From an uncultured Chitinophagaceae bacterium (lineage in GTDB: Bacteria; Bacteroidota; Bacteroidia; Chitinophagales; Chitinophagaceae), in contig CALJNC010000031.1 in NCBI GenBank assembly GCA_937981995.1, positions 1 through 64,000 on the forward strand: DNA of 64,000 bases. The letters run 5' to 3'. The translations under genes were made by a program, and so were the position numbers. Shown piece after piece: positions 32,415-41,781 of the stretch (position 1 is the first letter of the stretch; every line of letters begins with the position of its first letter). A model generated the notes under the pieces. The model was given only the letters and a program-made list of their open reading frames with translations, did no database searches and had not been told where the DNA came from.

Positions 32415-35400
32415 TTAAAATATAGCACGTACGGTAGCTCGGCCCGTATGTATTACTTCAGCATCACCTGCTTTTCTGCCTTCGTATTGTAAGCTCATTT
32501 CTACTGATTTAGATATTTTTTTGTCAAGCGAGAGTGTCCAAAGAAAGTTTTTACCGTTTTGTAAACCATCCAACATTGCATAGCCCACACTTGAATTAGC
32601 ATCGCCTGAGTAAACAATATTATTATAAGTAATTTTAGAATTGATGATACCGGAAGAAGGCATATTATATTTTACAGATAAATTAGCGGCATGCGAAATT
32701 GCTGACTCATTCATTGTGTTTTCGGTATTTTCTCGCGTGTCATATTTATATCCTGTAGAGATTCTAAGTTGGTTTTTTCGGAGAATTATACTCAACTGAG
32801 GTTCAAGATATTGTTGTTTAATAAAGAAATTCCTATCTGCAAGAAACTGAGACGCAAAGGAGCGATAGCCCGTTTTTAATTTTTGATTGTATGTAATTTT
32901 TTTAGTGATATTTACCCGAGCTCTTATTAAGTGCTCAAAGTTTTTTCGAGTATCTATTCCATAGTTTAATAGTGTTCGTCCATTTGCATTGGATTGTATA
33001 TAATCAATTCCCCATTTGTTACTAAATCGATTAATGAAAACAGAATTAATGAAATTAGCGCTATTTTGTAATAATAAACTATCATTACCCTGAAATATAA
33101 AGGGATTGTATTGTTCAATGCCTTGCTCTCCGATAAAGCGGTTTTGTAATTGAATTGAGGATTGAACAAATAAGTAGGAGAGTCCCTTTTTTATTCCTTT
33201 TAGTTTTGACTTATTCCAAATGCTACGAGGGTTAAACGCAATAGATTGGGTATACTGTGAGTATTTGGCTTTAACGTATTGGTTGGTAGGTGTAAATATT
33301 TTTATAAAGCGTTTCTCATCAGGAAATTGCGCAATTTCAAATTCATTTAACTGCCTTAAATTATCATTGTTATAATCTCTCCAAACGTATATACCTTGCC
33401 CTGCAGGAACCTCTACATAAGTAAATTCTCTTTTTTGTTCTTGACCACTACCAAATTCATACAATAAATTTCCACCTAGTAAACCTTTAAAAAACCTAAA
33501 AGTATAATTCACTCGTCCTAATAAACTCTCGTCTGCTTTTTGGGTTGAGATCAATGAGTCTTCAATCTTTAGCTGACGGTAAGATGCTGTAAATTTTATT
33601 TGCTGGTTTTTTATTGAAAGTATCTGACCGTTTAATTGTACGTTGTGAGAGTAATTAGCTTGCGTTAGTTCATTATTTTTTTTCAAAAAATCTTTACGGT
33701 ACATATAGTTTAGGTCAAATTGCTTTTTTGATTTTGGATTATTGCGAGCATAAAACCGAAGTTCGTTAAAAGCAAATGCATTCGGAAGCAAGGTGTCCGT
33801 TTCGGGATTTCTGTAGGTGTTTCGTTCTTGCAAATATTTACTTCCTATTACAAGGTTTTTAAGTTTGCTAAATTGTTTTTCTACTTCAACGATAGGTCTA
33901 AAAAAAGTGGTGTTGGCAATTAATGATTGTTGCGAAATGGTATTTCCACTTGCTTTAAATTTGAAGTCCTTTTTCTTATAAAAGATAACGGGTATATGCT
34001 GGTAGCCTTTGTAGCTGTTACCTCTTTGAAAAGTGCCAAAGGTGTATCCAAGGCCTAATCCTTTGTCTTTGGTAAGTAAAACACTTGCCTTGCCTAGGTG
34101 CTCATTTGCTTTGTCTTCTTGTTCTGTTACGTTCCAATCCCTTATAAATTCTACATTTCTGAATCGTTCAATTCTATTAAAATCTTGTTGTACAAACTCA
34201 TAATTCACCTCAGAGTTCAGGCTCCATTGCTTGCCCAGTGAGCGTTTTTCATTGTAAATAACTTTTTGAGCTACTCCCAAATTACTATTGTTGCCAACCG
34301 CTGAAAACGTATTTGGGTCATAGTTACTTACAGCGGTTTCTATTTTTAAACTTTTATTACTGTCTAACTCATAGTCCATACCGGCCACAATCATTTGTTG
34401 CATTTTGGGTGTCACTAATTTTACTACAGGTTCATAATTACCCTGTCGTATTCCATTGATTGGCGCAACCCATTGATACACTCGCCCGTTGGCTGAGTTG
34501 ATACTTTGGATGTAGTTTCCCAGTCCTTGTCCTATGAGCGAAAAGGATAGTCTAAATTTAGCACTATCCGGATTTGTAGAAAAAACATAAACATTATTGA
34601 ATAAGGTTGTGCCTACTAGGGTATCAATTTGCTTGTATAGTATTTTCTCATTGCTGAATGTATCATCTCGTACAATGGATGGATACAATGCGTTTTCAAT
34701 ATTATTTCCAATCCCGTCTAAAAAATTTCTTTGGTTAGAATCAATTTCTACTAGTATGGGTTGATTTTTAGCATCTTGATTTGAGTAGGCGCTCAACCTT
34801 AGCTTTAGTTTTTTATTCACTTCATACTCGTCGCTTACATAAAGCATGGAATTTAAATAATTGCGATCTGCAAATTCAAATTCTACAAAAATTCTCAAGT
34901 CTTTAGTAATTAACCTGCGCGGCATAAAGGTTACCTCGGCCGTATTGTAATCAATTATGTAATCTTTATTTTCTCCTCTCTCAAGTTGTTGACCATCAAT
35001 GTACACTCGCTCGGTACCTGCTAGTACAATAAAAAATGTTTCACCATTGGGCCCTGTAAGTTTGTAAGGACCTTGGTTTCCTTCCAAGGCGGTAATTTGG
35101 TTGCGTACCCATTTACCTTTGGCAAATGATCCAATAGCGCTTAATTTATTGGCTCCCTTTTTTGTTTTTTGCTTGGTTTCAATATGTGCTCCCTGCACTC
35201 GCTTATAAAAATTCATGAAGTAGCCATTGGGTTTGCGCATGTCAAAATCACCTGCGGTTACGCGGGTGTTTTTACGTTCTAATTGTATGGATACTCGGTC
35301 AAATTCTTGTATTTGCTGTGTATTACCTTCCGGTTGAAATGGGATGGTATTATCAGTAATAGCTCCTCTTATTTTAATGCTATCGCCTAGGTCACCTTCG

Positions 35401-35885
35401 AGCTGCAAATTAAATTGAGAATTTAATACAACATCTTGGTTATTTCCAAAAGACAAAGCACGTCCAAAAGCTCCTGAATAATCTATGTTTCCAAAATCAA
35501 CAAAGGGTCCAGTATTTTTTACATCGGTAGCGGAATAAGTATAGGGCTGCATCGCAAAATTGGTATCATAATTTAAGCCGTAGTCTTTGTTCTGATATTT
35601 TTTTACAAAAGAAAACGGAAAAACTCGATAAGTAAATTGCAAGGAATCTTGTGATGGTTTTGTTTTCCAATAAAGTATAGAAGTAGCATAATCCAATTTG
35701 TATGTACTGCTATCCGCTATACAAATTAGGGAACCAGGAACGATGCTAAAAGTATCTAACTGAATTGAATTTTGTTTGGTAGCAATTTTTTTTGAACGAA
35801 TATTTTGTACGGCAATATTACTTTGCTGTGCAAAGGAACTCATGGAATAAAAAAGTATTCCTATAATAAATATGACCCGCCTCAA
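32415..35885 (-). CDS. Very large outer-membrane protein with SprA-like motifs
   Basis: 1156-aa secreted protein, signal peptide to ~residue 19 (MSSFAQQ). The first third has motifs that resemble the internal domains of SprA/Sov, the type IX secretion translocon: LSFGNNQDVVLNSQFNLQLEGDLGD, AITDNTIPFQPEGNTQQIQEFDRVSIQLE and TAGDFDMRKP (residues ~150-240). From ~400 on it is a long succession of amphipathic strands with frequent aromatic residues (e.g. KKLKLRLSAYSNQ; YTFRFFKGLLGGNLLYEFGSG; TISLDKKISKSVEMSLQYEGRKA-like), indicating a large beta-barrel ending near RATVRAIF. It is about half the length of SprA (~2400 aa). Function not established; I infer an outer-membrane barrel distantly related to the SprA family. 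Confidence 0.72.
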   Translation of the reverse strand: MRRVIFIIGILFYSMSSFAQQSNIAVQNIRSKKIATKQNSIQLDTFSIVPGSLICIADSSTYKLDYATSILYWKTKPSQDSLQFTYRVFPFSFVKKYQNKDYGLNYDTNFAMQPYTYSATDVKNTGPFVDFGNIDYSGAFGRALSFGNNQDVVLNSQFNLQLEGDLGDSIKIRGAITDNTIPFQPEGNTQQIQEFDRVSIQLERKNTRVTAGDFDMRKPNGYFMNFYKRVQGAHIETKQKTKKGANKLSAIGSFAKGKWVRNQITALEGNQGPYKLTGPNGETFFIVLAGTERVYIDGQQLERGENKDYIIDYNTAEVTFMPRRLITKDLRIFVEFEFADRNYLNSMLYVSDEYEVNKKLKLRLSAYSNQDAKNQPILVEIDSNQRNFLDGIGNNIENALYPSIVRDDTFSNEKILYKQIDTLVGTTLFNNVYVFSTNPDSAKFRLSFSLIGQGLGNYIQSINSANGRVYQWVAPINGIRQGNYEPVVKLVTPKMQQMIVAGMDYELDSNKSLKIETAVSNYDPNTFSAVGNNSNLGVAQKVIYNEKRSLGKQWSLNSEVNYEFVQQDFNRIERFRNVEFIRDWNVTEQEDKANEHLGKASVLLTKDKGLGLGYTFGTFQRGNSYKGYQHIPVIFYKKKDFKFKASGNTISQQSLIANTTFFRPIVEVEKQFSKLKNLVIGSKYLQERNTYRNPETDTLLPNAFAFNELRFYARNNPKSKKQFDLNYMYRKDFLKKNNELTQANYSHNVQLNGQILSIKNQQIKFTASYRQLKIEDSLISTQKADESLLGRVNYTFRFFKGLLGGNLLYEFGSGQEQKREFTYVEVPAGQGIYVWRDYNNDNLRQLNEFEIAQFPDEKRFIKIFTPTNQYVKAKYSQYTQSIAFNPRSIWNKSKLKGIKKGLSYLFVQSSIQLQNRFIGEQGIEQYNPFIFQGNDSLLLQNSANFINSVFINRFSNKWGIDYIQSNANGRTLLNYGIDTRKNFEHLIRARVNITKKITYNQKLKTGYRSFASQFLADRNFFIKQQYLEPQLSIILRKNQLRISTGYKYDTRENTENTMNESAISHAANLSVKYNMPSSGIINSKITYNNIVYSGDANSSVGYAMLDGLQNGKNFLWTLSLDKKISKSVEMSLQYEGRKAGDAEVIHTGRATVRAIF

Positions 35886-35969
35886 AATGTACTTATGCTT
35901 CTAACGTTAAAAATACGGATATTGTATAATTTGTTAAGCTAGAATAGCCATCAAGGAGTAAAACTTAGA

Positions 35970-37325
35970 TTAATATAACAATTCTCGGTCTGAATCACTG
36001 ACTTCTTCCTTCATAAACACCCGCCAGTAGTATTCTTTGTTCATTTGGTCCCAGTGAATGATTGATCTGTCATATTGCCAACATTGAAACAAATTTAGCT
36101 TTACTAAGCCTACAAGGACAATCAAGCAAGCTAATTTAATAATTAGTTTACTACGGGCAATTTTTTCAATTAGGGAGCAAAATGGGATAGCCAAAAGCGG
36201 TAATGAATTGATAAGAACGCGTGCTCCAAAACTTCCGCCATAATACCATTGGTGCCATGAGAAAATAACAAAGAACGAAACAGCATAAAAAACAAGTGCA
36301 CTAATTGCGTATGATTTATATTTTTTACTAATTAATGAAACAATTAAGCTTATAAAACCTACTAAGGCAAGTGGCGTATAAATAAACCATCCTTTTTGAT
36401 AACTAAAAAGCCCTTTTAAAATGTGGGGATTGGTAAAATCGAATCCTTCTTGGCCATAGGAATAATAGAAAAATGAACCAGTTATGGTTTTCCAATAAAC
36501 GAGCTGCGGTAGCCAAACAACAATCAAAGCCATTGTTGCCAAAACAACACTAAGTGTATGTTCTGTAAATATTCTTTTGTAGGTAATCGTAAAGTTTTTG
36601 CCAGTCCACAATAATGGAATGAGCACAACAAAAATATCAACTGGTCTAATTAGAATGGCTAAGCCAATGCATAAGCCCAATAGAACGAAATGTTTTTTGC
36701 GATAAGTAAGAAACAGTTGTTGTGTAAGAAATAAAATATAAGCGTATAAGAAAAACGAGTAGGGGTGACCCATACCAGGTTGATAAGCAGCATAAGAATA
36801 TAAGTTTGTACCAAAAGCAAGGATAAGCAAGGTGATAGCTATTGGAATATCCTTAAAACCATATTGTAATAAAAATTTACGCAATACTAATAAGCCAAGA
36901 AAAACAAATAAGATGGAACTCAGTAAAACACCAATTTGGTATGGTGTTGAGTAACCGTCAAGTTTATGATATGTAATGCTAGCATAAATATTAGCAGCTA
37001 TAAATAAAGGAAGTTGAAAAATACTAACGCCACATGAGTATTTATTTACCCTGTACTTCGTTGTAGGGTGCTTGTCTATCCCGTAATATTTTGTTTCAAG
37101 AGAAGGTTTGTATTCCTTATCTATTTTTTCATAAAATTTATATTCCTTTATATCCTTATGTATGAGTAAGGCAGGGAGGTATAGGTGATAGCCCGAGATG
37201 TCCCAGTTTAAAATAGTATTGGATTTCCATCTGCCAATTTTATATCCAACTTTAGAAGCTGAATAAAGAAATATAAAACAAAGCAATAAACTATACTTAC
37301 CAGAAATGTTTTTGAGCCAAGACAT
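35970..37325 (-). CDS. Polytopic membrane protein, GT39/ArnT-like (GT-C)
   Basis: 451 aa with about ten transmembrane helices (SLLLCFIFLYSASKVGY at the N terminus; VLLSSILFVFLGLLVLRKFLL; IAITLLILAFGTNLYSYAAY; LACLIVLVGLVKLNLFQCW near the end). The acidic first periplasmic loop (LNWDISGYHLYLPAL) and HPYSFFLYAYILF resemble GT-C family sugar transferases that use polyprenyl-phosphate sugars, but no definitive catalytic pair is provable. It is 21 nt downstream of the CCC-type transporter gene, so co-transcribed. Confidence 0.66.
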   Translation of the reverse strand: MSWLKNISGKYSLLLCFIFLYSASKVGYKIGRWKSNTILNWDISGYHLYLPALLIHKDIKEYKFYEKIDKEYKPSLETKYYGIDKHPTTKYRVNKYSCGVSIFQLPLFIAANIYASITYHKLDGYSTPYQIGVLLSSILFVFLGLLVLRKFLLQYGFKDIPIAITLLILAFGTNLYSYAAYQPGMGHPYSFFLYAYILFLTQQLFLTYRKKHFVLLGLCIGLAILIRPVDIFVVLIPLLWTGKNFTITYKRIFTEHTLSVVLATMALIVVWLPQLVYWKTITGSFFYYSYGQEGFDFTNPHILKGLFSYQKGWFIYTPLALVGFISLIVSLISKKYKSYAISALVFYAVSFFVIFSWHQWYYGGSFGARVLINSLPLLAIPFCSLIEKIARSKLIIKLACLIVLVGLVKLNLFQCWQYDRSIIHWDQMNKEYYWRVFMKEEVSDSDRELLY

Positions 37326-37346
37326 TCAGTGTAAATATAGATAAGC

Positions 37347-39566
37347 TTATTTAATATCCTTAACGTCTAATGTATTCATGAATAATGTATTCCCTAATCT
37401 ATCAAAACCTTTAAATACTTCAGTGCCCATGCTTTTCATACGGCTCTCATGAAAACCAATAATCGTTAATCCGGCATCTTCAGATTTTTCTGAAATGAGC
37501 TCTTTAATGTTGGTGTCTTCTTTTATTTCTATAACGGTAATATTCATAGCGCTTATTGGAAGTCTACCACTTTGTGTGAGCTCTATTAATTTTTCTTTTT
37601 CTGATTGCATATGCTCCTCATCAAAGGCTGCAAATATTTTTATTTCGCTTTTACGCCATTCCTTATGTGCTGATATTATGTAGGCCATAAGGATCATCAT
37701 ATTAGCGTTTTGAACATCTTCTCGTTTTATCCAAACATGAATTTCTTTTTGTTTCCCAAATCCTTTGGGGCTAATAGATAATACAGCAACATCATGTTGA
37801 GCCGTTTTGATTAAGTTATAGTTTTCTACAATTTCTTGTAACCATTCATTATTCCCTTGCTTAAATTCAAGAAGCAACATATTGTGGTCATGGCCTGATA
37901 CACTAGGTTGTTGAAGTACTTGTACAATGGCATTGGTATTAGAAGGTGACACAAGCGTATCTATAAATACACTCGATTGTTTTTTCTGTGTATTGGTCAT
38001 GATATCCATTTTACTTTGTCGAGCAAGTTCCATGGTCTCTTTAGAAAAATATCCTTTATGATAATGGATATAAGTTCCAAAGCCATACTTATTACTTATC
38101 CATCGCATTAAGTCAAAAGCATCGTCATGAGCAAAAGTATCTTGGCTTAGACCTACCACGGATGGTCTCCAACTTTTTGCACTTTGATCTTTATCTGATT
38201 TTTGAAGAAATACCTGCAACCTTCTTACAAACTGAAAAGCAACACCTTGGAATATTTGAGCCATTCCTTTATTCCCTTTTAGGTAAAGACCAATACCAAA
38301 GTAAATGGCAACCATTAATAGGATAGCGGCAATGGCATATACGGTATTAATCTTAAACATTAAAAAGATACAAAGCAAAGCACCTAGTAAAGAAATGTAC
38401 CAACGAGATCTGAAGGTAGGACGGTATGAAGGGTCGCCGCTAAAATGCTGTAAAAACGAAATCAAACAAAGGGAACCATAGGTTACCATAAAAAACATAG
38501 ATATAACTTCTGCTACGGCATTTACATCGCCCATTAGTACAAATACAAGGGCAATTGCTGCCGTAACTATGGTGCCATTTCTTGGTTCGTTGGCATCGCC
38601 AACTCCTTTAGCAAACCAGTAATTCATTCTTCGACCAGGAAAAATTTTATCGCCAGCCAAAGCTTGTAAAGTGCGTGGTGCTACCATAAAAGATCCTATA
38701 GCCGAGCTAATAGTTGCCGCTGCTAATCCAATAGGAATAATAGGCCCCCAAAGAGCTATTTTTTGCATAATTAACTGATCGCCTTCTAGGTCAGACATGC
38801 TAGCACTCGTATATAATTTATAGGCCATGAAAATATAAATGACCATCCCAGCTAGGGTTGCAAATAAAGTTCCTCTTGGTATAGATTGACTAGGGTTTTT
38901 CAAATCGCCCGATAGTCCTACACCTGCTGTCATACCTGTAAATGCTGGAAAAATAATTGCAAATACAGCAAAGAAACCACCCTTAGCTGCATATTGTGTA
39001 AACAAGCCGCCGTTGCTTGTAAATTCAGGAGTTGCATTGCCACCCATAAAAAAGAGCACAAGTGATACTCCTAAAATGGCTACTACGATATAAAGCATTT
39101 TCATACCAAGGTCTGCACCTTTGGTTACCATGAGTAGTATTAATAATATTAAAGCAGGTACTGAAAAGAAACGCATGTTGGGCATGATGTATCCCATTGA
39201 GTTAATCCAAGGTTCAAGCGCTGTAAAAGCCTCGGCAAAAGCGATAATATAAAAGGCTACACTTACAGCCTGCGACATGAATAATGCAACACCGATCGCT
39301 GCACCTATATTTATTCCAAAAGATCTGGAAATGATAAAATATTCACCACCACCTTCAACTTTTTGATTGGTTGCAATTTCGGCTAATGCCATGGCAGTAG
39401 GAATCGTAACTAAGTGACCTATAACTACAATAGCAACTGTACCTATAAATCCTACGGATCCTACAGAAAAACCAAAACGTAGAAACATAACCGCACCAAG
39501 AATAGTGGAAATTGCCGTTAAAAAAACGGGCAGGGTTCCAAAACCTGCTTTTTTCACTTCGCTCAT
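37347..39566 (-). CDS. APC-superfamily permease, cation-chloride-cotransporter-like (SLC12-type)
   Basis: 739-aa inner-membrane transporter. Residues ~10-430 contain about twelve transmembrane helices, beginning with the APC unwound-helix motif STILGAVMFLRFGFSVGSVG and including VEGGGEYFIISRSFGINIGAAIGVALFMSQ and FAIIFPAFTGMTAGVGLSGDLKNPSQSIPRGT, which are very similar to eukaryotic Na-K-Cl cotransporters. A ~290-residue cytoplasmic C-terminal part follows, with a region (GLTIIGFHESRMKSMG; IHVWIKREDVQNANMMILMAYIISAHKEWR) like the regulatory C-terminal domain of SLC12 carriers. Substrates (K, Na, Cl or amino acids) are inferred, not shown. Head of an operon with the GT-C-like gene. Confidence 0.84.
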   Translation of the reverse strand: MSEVKKAGFGTLPVFLTAISTILGAVMFLRFGFSVGSVGFIGTVAIVVIGHLVTIPTAMALAEIATNQKVEGGGEYFIISRSFGINIGAAIGVALFMSQAVSVAFYIIAFAEAFTALEPWINSMGYIMPNMRFFSVPALILLILLMVTKGADLGMKMLYIVVAILGVSLVLFFMGGNATPEFTSNGGLFTQYAAKGGFFAVFAIIFPAFTGMTAGVGLSGDLKNPSQSIPRGTLFATLAGMVIYIFMAYKLYTSASMSDLEGDQLIMQKIALWGPIIPIGLAAATISSAIGSFMVAPRTLQALAGDKIFPGRRMNYWFAKGVGDANEPRNGTIVTAAIALVFVLMGDVNAVAEVISMFFMVTYGSLCLISFLQHFSGDPSYRPTFRSRWYISLLGALLCIFLMFKINTVYAIAAILLMVAIYFGIGLYLKGNKGMAQIFQGVAFQFVRRLQVFLQKSDKDQSAKSWRPSVVGLSQDTFAHDDAFDLMRWISNKYGFGTYIHYHKGYFSKETMELARQSKMDIMTNTQKKQSSVFIDTLVSPSNTNAIVQVLQQPSVSGHDHNMLLLEFKQGNNEWLQEIVENYNLIKTAQHDVAVLSISPKGFGKQKEIHVWIKREDVQNANMMILMAYIISAHKEWRKSEIKIFAAFDEEHMQSEKEKLIELTQSGRLPISAMNITVIEIKEDTNIKELISEKSEDAGLTIIGFHESRMKSMGTEVFKGFDRLGNTLFMNTLDVKDIK

Positions 39567-39636
39567 AATTTAGAAAGGATTAAAAGTAAATATCTAAGGT
39601 CAGATTACGCAAAATGAAACGTTATTTCATTTAAAT

Positions 39637-40041
39637 TTAGCTTGTAGGAATACCAACGGATTTATACCATTCTTGGAGCTTTTGCCAAGCAGCTTTATCA
39701 GTGATATGTTCAATTTGGTAGATTTTACCTTCTTTATTAATGAATAGCCGTTGTTGACACCTAAAGGTGTATTGTTCACTTTTGTGATACAATTTGTCTG
39801 TAAAATTTACAATAAACTCATTTGACGATATTTCATCAATCGTGCTTTGGCCCCATTCAAGCCGATCCATTTTTTTACGGCCGGCTATCATGTTTTGTTC
39901 ATAGGAATCAATAATATTTTTCGCACCTGTAATCATTTCACTACCCATATCATATTTGCAATCGATACTTAATAAGGTAAGTGTAATATCATATTGATCA
40001 TTATCTAATGATTGGCCAAATAATGAAGCAATATGTTTCAC
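39637..40041 (-). CDS. NTF2-like (SnoaL-type) small protein
   Basis: 134-aa cytoplasmic protein whose layout fits the NTF2-like alpha+beta cone: N-terminal helices, then ITGAKNIIDSYEQNM, strands FIVNFTDKLYHKSEQYTFRCQQRLFINKEGKIYQIEHI. No catalytic residues can be assigned, so it could be a binding protein or a small enzyme. It begins with GTG at 40041, sharing one base with the stop codon of the upstream TerB-like gene (TAGTG), so the two are a translationally coupled pair. Confidence 0.66.
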   Translation of the reverse strand: MKHIASLFGQSLDNDQYDITLTLLSIDCKYDMGSEMITGAKNIIDSYEQNMIAGRKKMDRLEWGQSTIDEISSNEFIVNFTDKLYHKSEQYTFRCQQRLFINKEGKIYQIEHITDKAAWQKLQEWYKSVGIPTS

Positions 40042-40457
40042 TAGTTCATGTACTTTTTGATAGTATCCAGTATCATTTTTTTAGGAATCAATTTGTTTTC
40101 ATATTCCTTCATAATGCCTACAAGCTCTTCAACTAGTTTAGGTTGCACGCTAAACTTTAATGTAAGGCTTCTTACAAACTTAATTTCAGCTTCGGTTACA
40201 TTGGCATCTAGCTTCATTAGGTACATAAGGTTGTATAACATTTCCATTCGCTCAGCATACAACTCTGGCAATACCACTTTATTAATATCAAAATTTTCCG
40301 GCATATCCTCTAACATGGATAAATCGTATTGATACTCGTCCAAGATGCCTTGGATAAAATGCATCTCATTCCTATGGAGTATGCCATCTCGCATGGCCAT
40401 AGTGTGTAACATATAAATTAGTGAGCTTCTCATGCTCTCGTCTATTTCGTACTGCAT
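40041..40457 (-). CDS. TerB-like all-helical protein
   Basis: ~138-aa cytoplasmic protein, almost entirely helical, with the TerB-type pattern: helices with acidic residues in MRDGILHRNEMHFIQGILDEY, LYNLMYLMKLDANVTEAEIKFVRSLTLKFSV, VEELVGIMKEYENKL. TerB domains bind divalent metal through acidic residues and occur in stress-related systems; the resemblance is modest. The frame opens at 40493 but the ATG at 40457 (MQYEIDES) begins the family-like sequence and avoids an odd hydrophobic lead. Overlaps the next gene by 1 nt. Confidence 0.6.
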   Translation of the reverse strand: MQYEIDESMRSSLIYMLHTMAMRDGILHRNEMHFIQGILDEYQYDLSMLEDMPENFDINKVVLPELYAERMEMLYNLMYLMKLDANVTEAEIKFVRSLTLKFSVQPKLVEELVGIMKEYENKLIPKKMILDTIKKYMN

Positions 40458-40569
40458 TATGAGTATAAAAGTACAAAATAAGCTTGCAGACAATCTACAG
40501 GGTGGAATATTTTTTTGTTGTTATTGGCCCATGCTAATGAAATGCAACATTAATTTTCTAAGGGGGAAT

Positions 40570-41055
40570 TTAGAGGTCGCCCCAAAACACTTCTCCAGAA
40601 CAACTTTTTAATTCGTCATTTTGACTCAAGTGATAGGCTGATGTACTTAGGTGTCTTCCTGGGTCTATCGCGCCCATTGAAACAGTTTTGACCGATTCAT
40701 AACCCGACTCGTCTTTTAAATATAAATCCACCTCTACATTTCTTGCCACTCCCGTACCAGAATTATAAACATTAAAACTTACAGAATAAGAGATGTGCGT
40801 TAAAACATACTGCGCCATATTTCCTGTCCAGGTGGAAGGATCTGTAATACTAAAATTTGGATTGTCTGGCTGGTAGCCACCATTTGGAGGGTCTAAGGAT
40901 TGACTTCTTGATGTTTCTTTAAAGCTAATTTCACTTAATTCAAGGTATACATTTTGGTCATTAGAAGTATTATTCTTTTGGCAACCCAAAAGGGTAAAAA
41001 GCATAAGAAGATATAAAAGAGGGATGCAATTTTTTAGTAAATAAGGGTTTTTCAT
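40570..41055 (-). CDS. Lipoprotein with CARDB/FxLYD-like domain
   Basis: 161-aa predicted lipoprotein: signal peptide with lipobox LLGC (Cys at ~25). The mature domain has the Ig-like strand pattern of CARDB/FxLYD domains (SYSVSFNVYNSGTGVARNVEVDLYLKDESGYE; VSMGAIDPGRHLSTSAYHL), i.e. a conserved N-x-G-x-x-x-A-x-N-V element typical of proteins with bound tail segments. Not recognised further. It opens a run of four small genes of accessory character, all on the minus strand, that ends with two cassette-like units. Confidence 0.68.
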   Translation of the reverse strand: MKNPYLLKNCIPLLYLLMLFTLLGCQKNNTSNDQNVYLELSEISFKETSRSQSLDPPNGGYQPDNPNFSITDPSTWTGNMAQYVLTHISYSVSFNVYNSGTGVARNVEVDLYLKDESGYESVKTVSMGAIDPGRHLSTSAYHLSQNDELKSCSGEVFWGDL

Positions 41056-41100
41056 ATGTACCTAGACCGCTTATTAACAAGGAAGTTTAAAAGCCTTGCC

Positions 41101-41523
41101 TTATTCTTTTAATATTCGTCTCAATTGAATACTGGCCTTTGATCCACGGCTATTTAGCATTTCTCCATTGTAAAGGTTTTTATTTAGGAGGAAGAAGGAA
41201 TATTGCAAAGTGAACTTTTCATTTTTATCTTCTGTATTTTCCATTTCAAAGGATAGTTTGTTGTCTTGTGATTTAATATTTCTATAAATATAATTTGACC
41301 TGTTTATACACCTCATTACAAATTTTCCATTTCTGTTTAATTCTACTTTGATTGTATCTACGTAATCAATATCCGTCTCTGGATTTAGTTTGTCCGTTCC
41401 CCAATGCTCTGACCATAGCCCTACTAAATTATTTTTTTCAATTTTGCTTGACTCGCTATTTTTAAAAAGACTACAAGAGCTAATTACGCAAATTAATAAG
41501 ACTAATAATATGTTTTTTTTCAT
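41101..41523 (-). CDS. Small lipoprotein, lipocalin-like
   Basis: ~140-aa lipoprotein with signal peptide MKKNILLVLLICVISSC (Cys17 lipidation site). The mature part (LVGLWSEHWGTDKL.., KVELNRNGKFVMRCINRSNYIYRN.., SKASIQLRRI) has the strand spacing of lipocalin-like or copper-resistance-like small lipoproteins: a W near the start of the first strand and G-K-F turns. The frame opens at 41562; I choose the ATG at 41523. It has no inverted-repeat element on its downstream (40.5 kb) side; the element at 41580-41775 lies upstream of its start. Confidence 0.65.
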   Translation of the reverse strand: MKKNILLVLLICVISSCSLFKNSESSKIEKNNLVGLWSEHWGTDKLNPETDIDYVDTIKVELNRNGKFVMRCINRSNYIYRNIKSQDNKLSFEMENTEDKNEKFTLQYSFFLLNKNLYNGEMLNSRGSKASIQLRRILKE

Positions 41524-41579
41524 TTTGGTTTTGTGTTTAGAAGTTGTAATAATAAGGTGCAAATAATATTATTTAATAC

Positions 41580-41775
41580 TTGCTCAACGATTTGGCTATG
41601 CCCACTGCTGGATTGCGAAGTCCCGCAGGGCGGGATAAGGGTTAATGTGTTGTAAGTCAAAGCTAAGGTTTTATCTTATATTTTTCTAAGGTCAAAACTT
41701 TGCTTTGACATTTTTGCAGTAGGAGGGTTTCGGTTTGTAATGTTGCCCGCATTACTTCATAGCTGGTGTTAGCAA
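41580..41775. repeat. Cassette-like inverted-repeat element 1
   Basis: TTGCTCAACGATTTGGCTATG (41580-41600) is an imperfect inverted match to CATAGCTGGTGTTAGCAA (41758-41775). Inside are CCCACTGC with GCAGTAGGAGGG, GTCAAAGC (41656-41663) with GCTTTGAC (41702-41709), and TCCCGC/GCGGGA (41621-41635) as a tight hairpin. The right end, GTGTTAGCAA, lies 6 nt from the stop codon of the next gene, as does the matching end of element 2. Resembles the folded recombination sites of integron cassettes in layout, though not in exact consensus. Confidence 0.6.
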
Positions 41776-41781
41776 TTGCTA

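Noticed and set aside
36000-39566. Potassium-transporter (Kup/Trk) identity for the 739-aa permease
   Set aside because: The first-helix motif and GGGEYFIISRSFG pattern are those of APC/SLC12 carriers, and the C-terminal region is SLC12-like.
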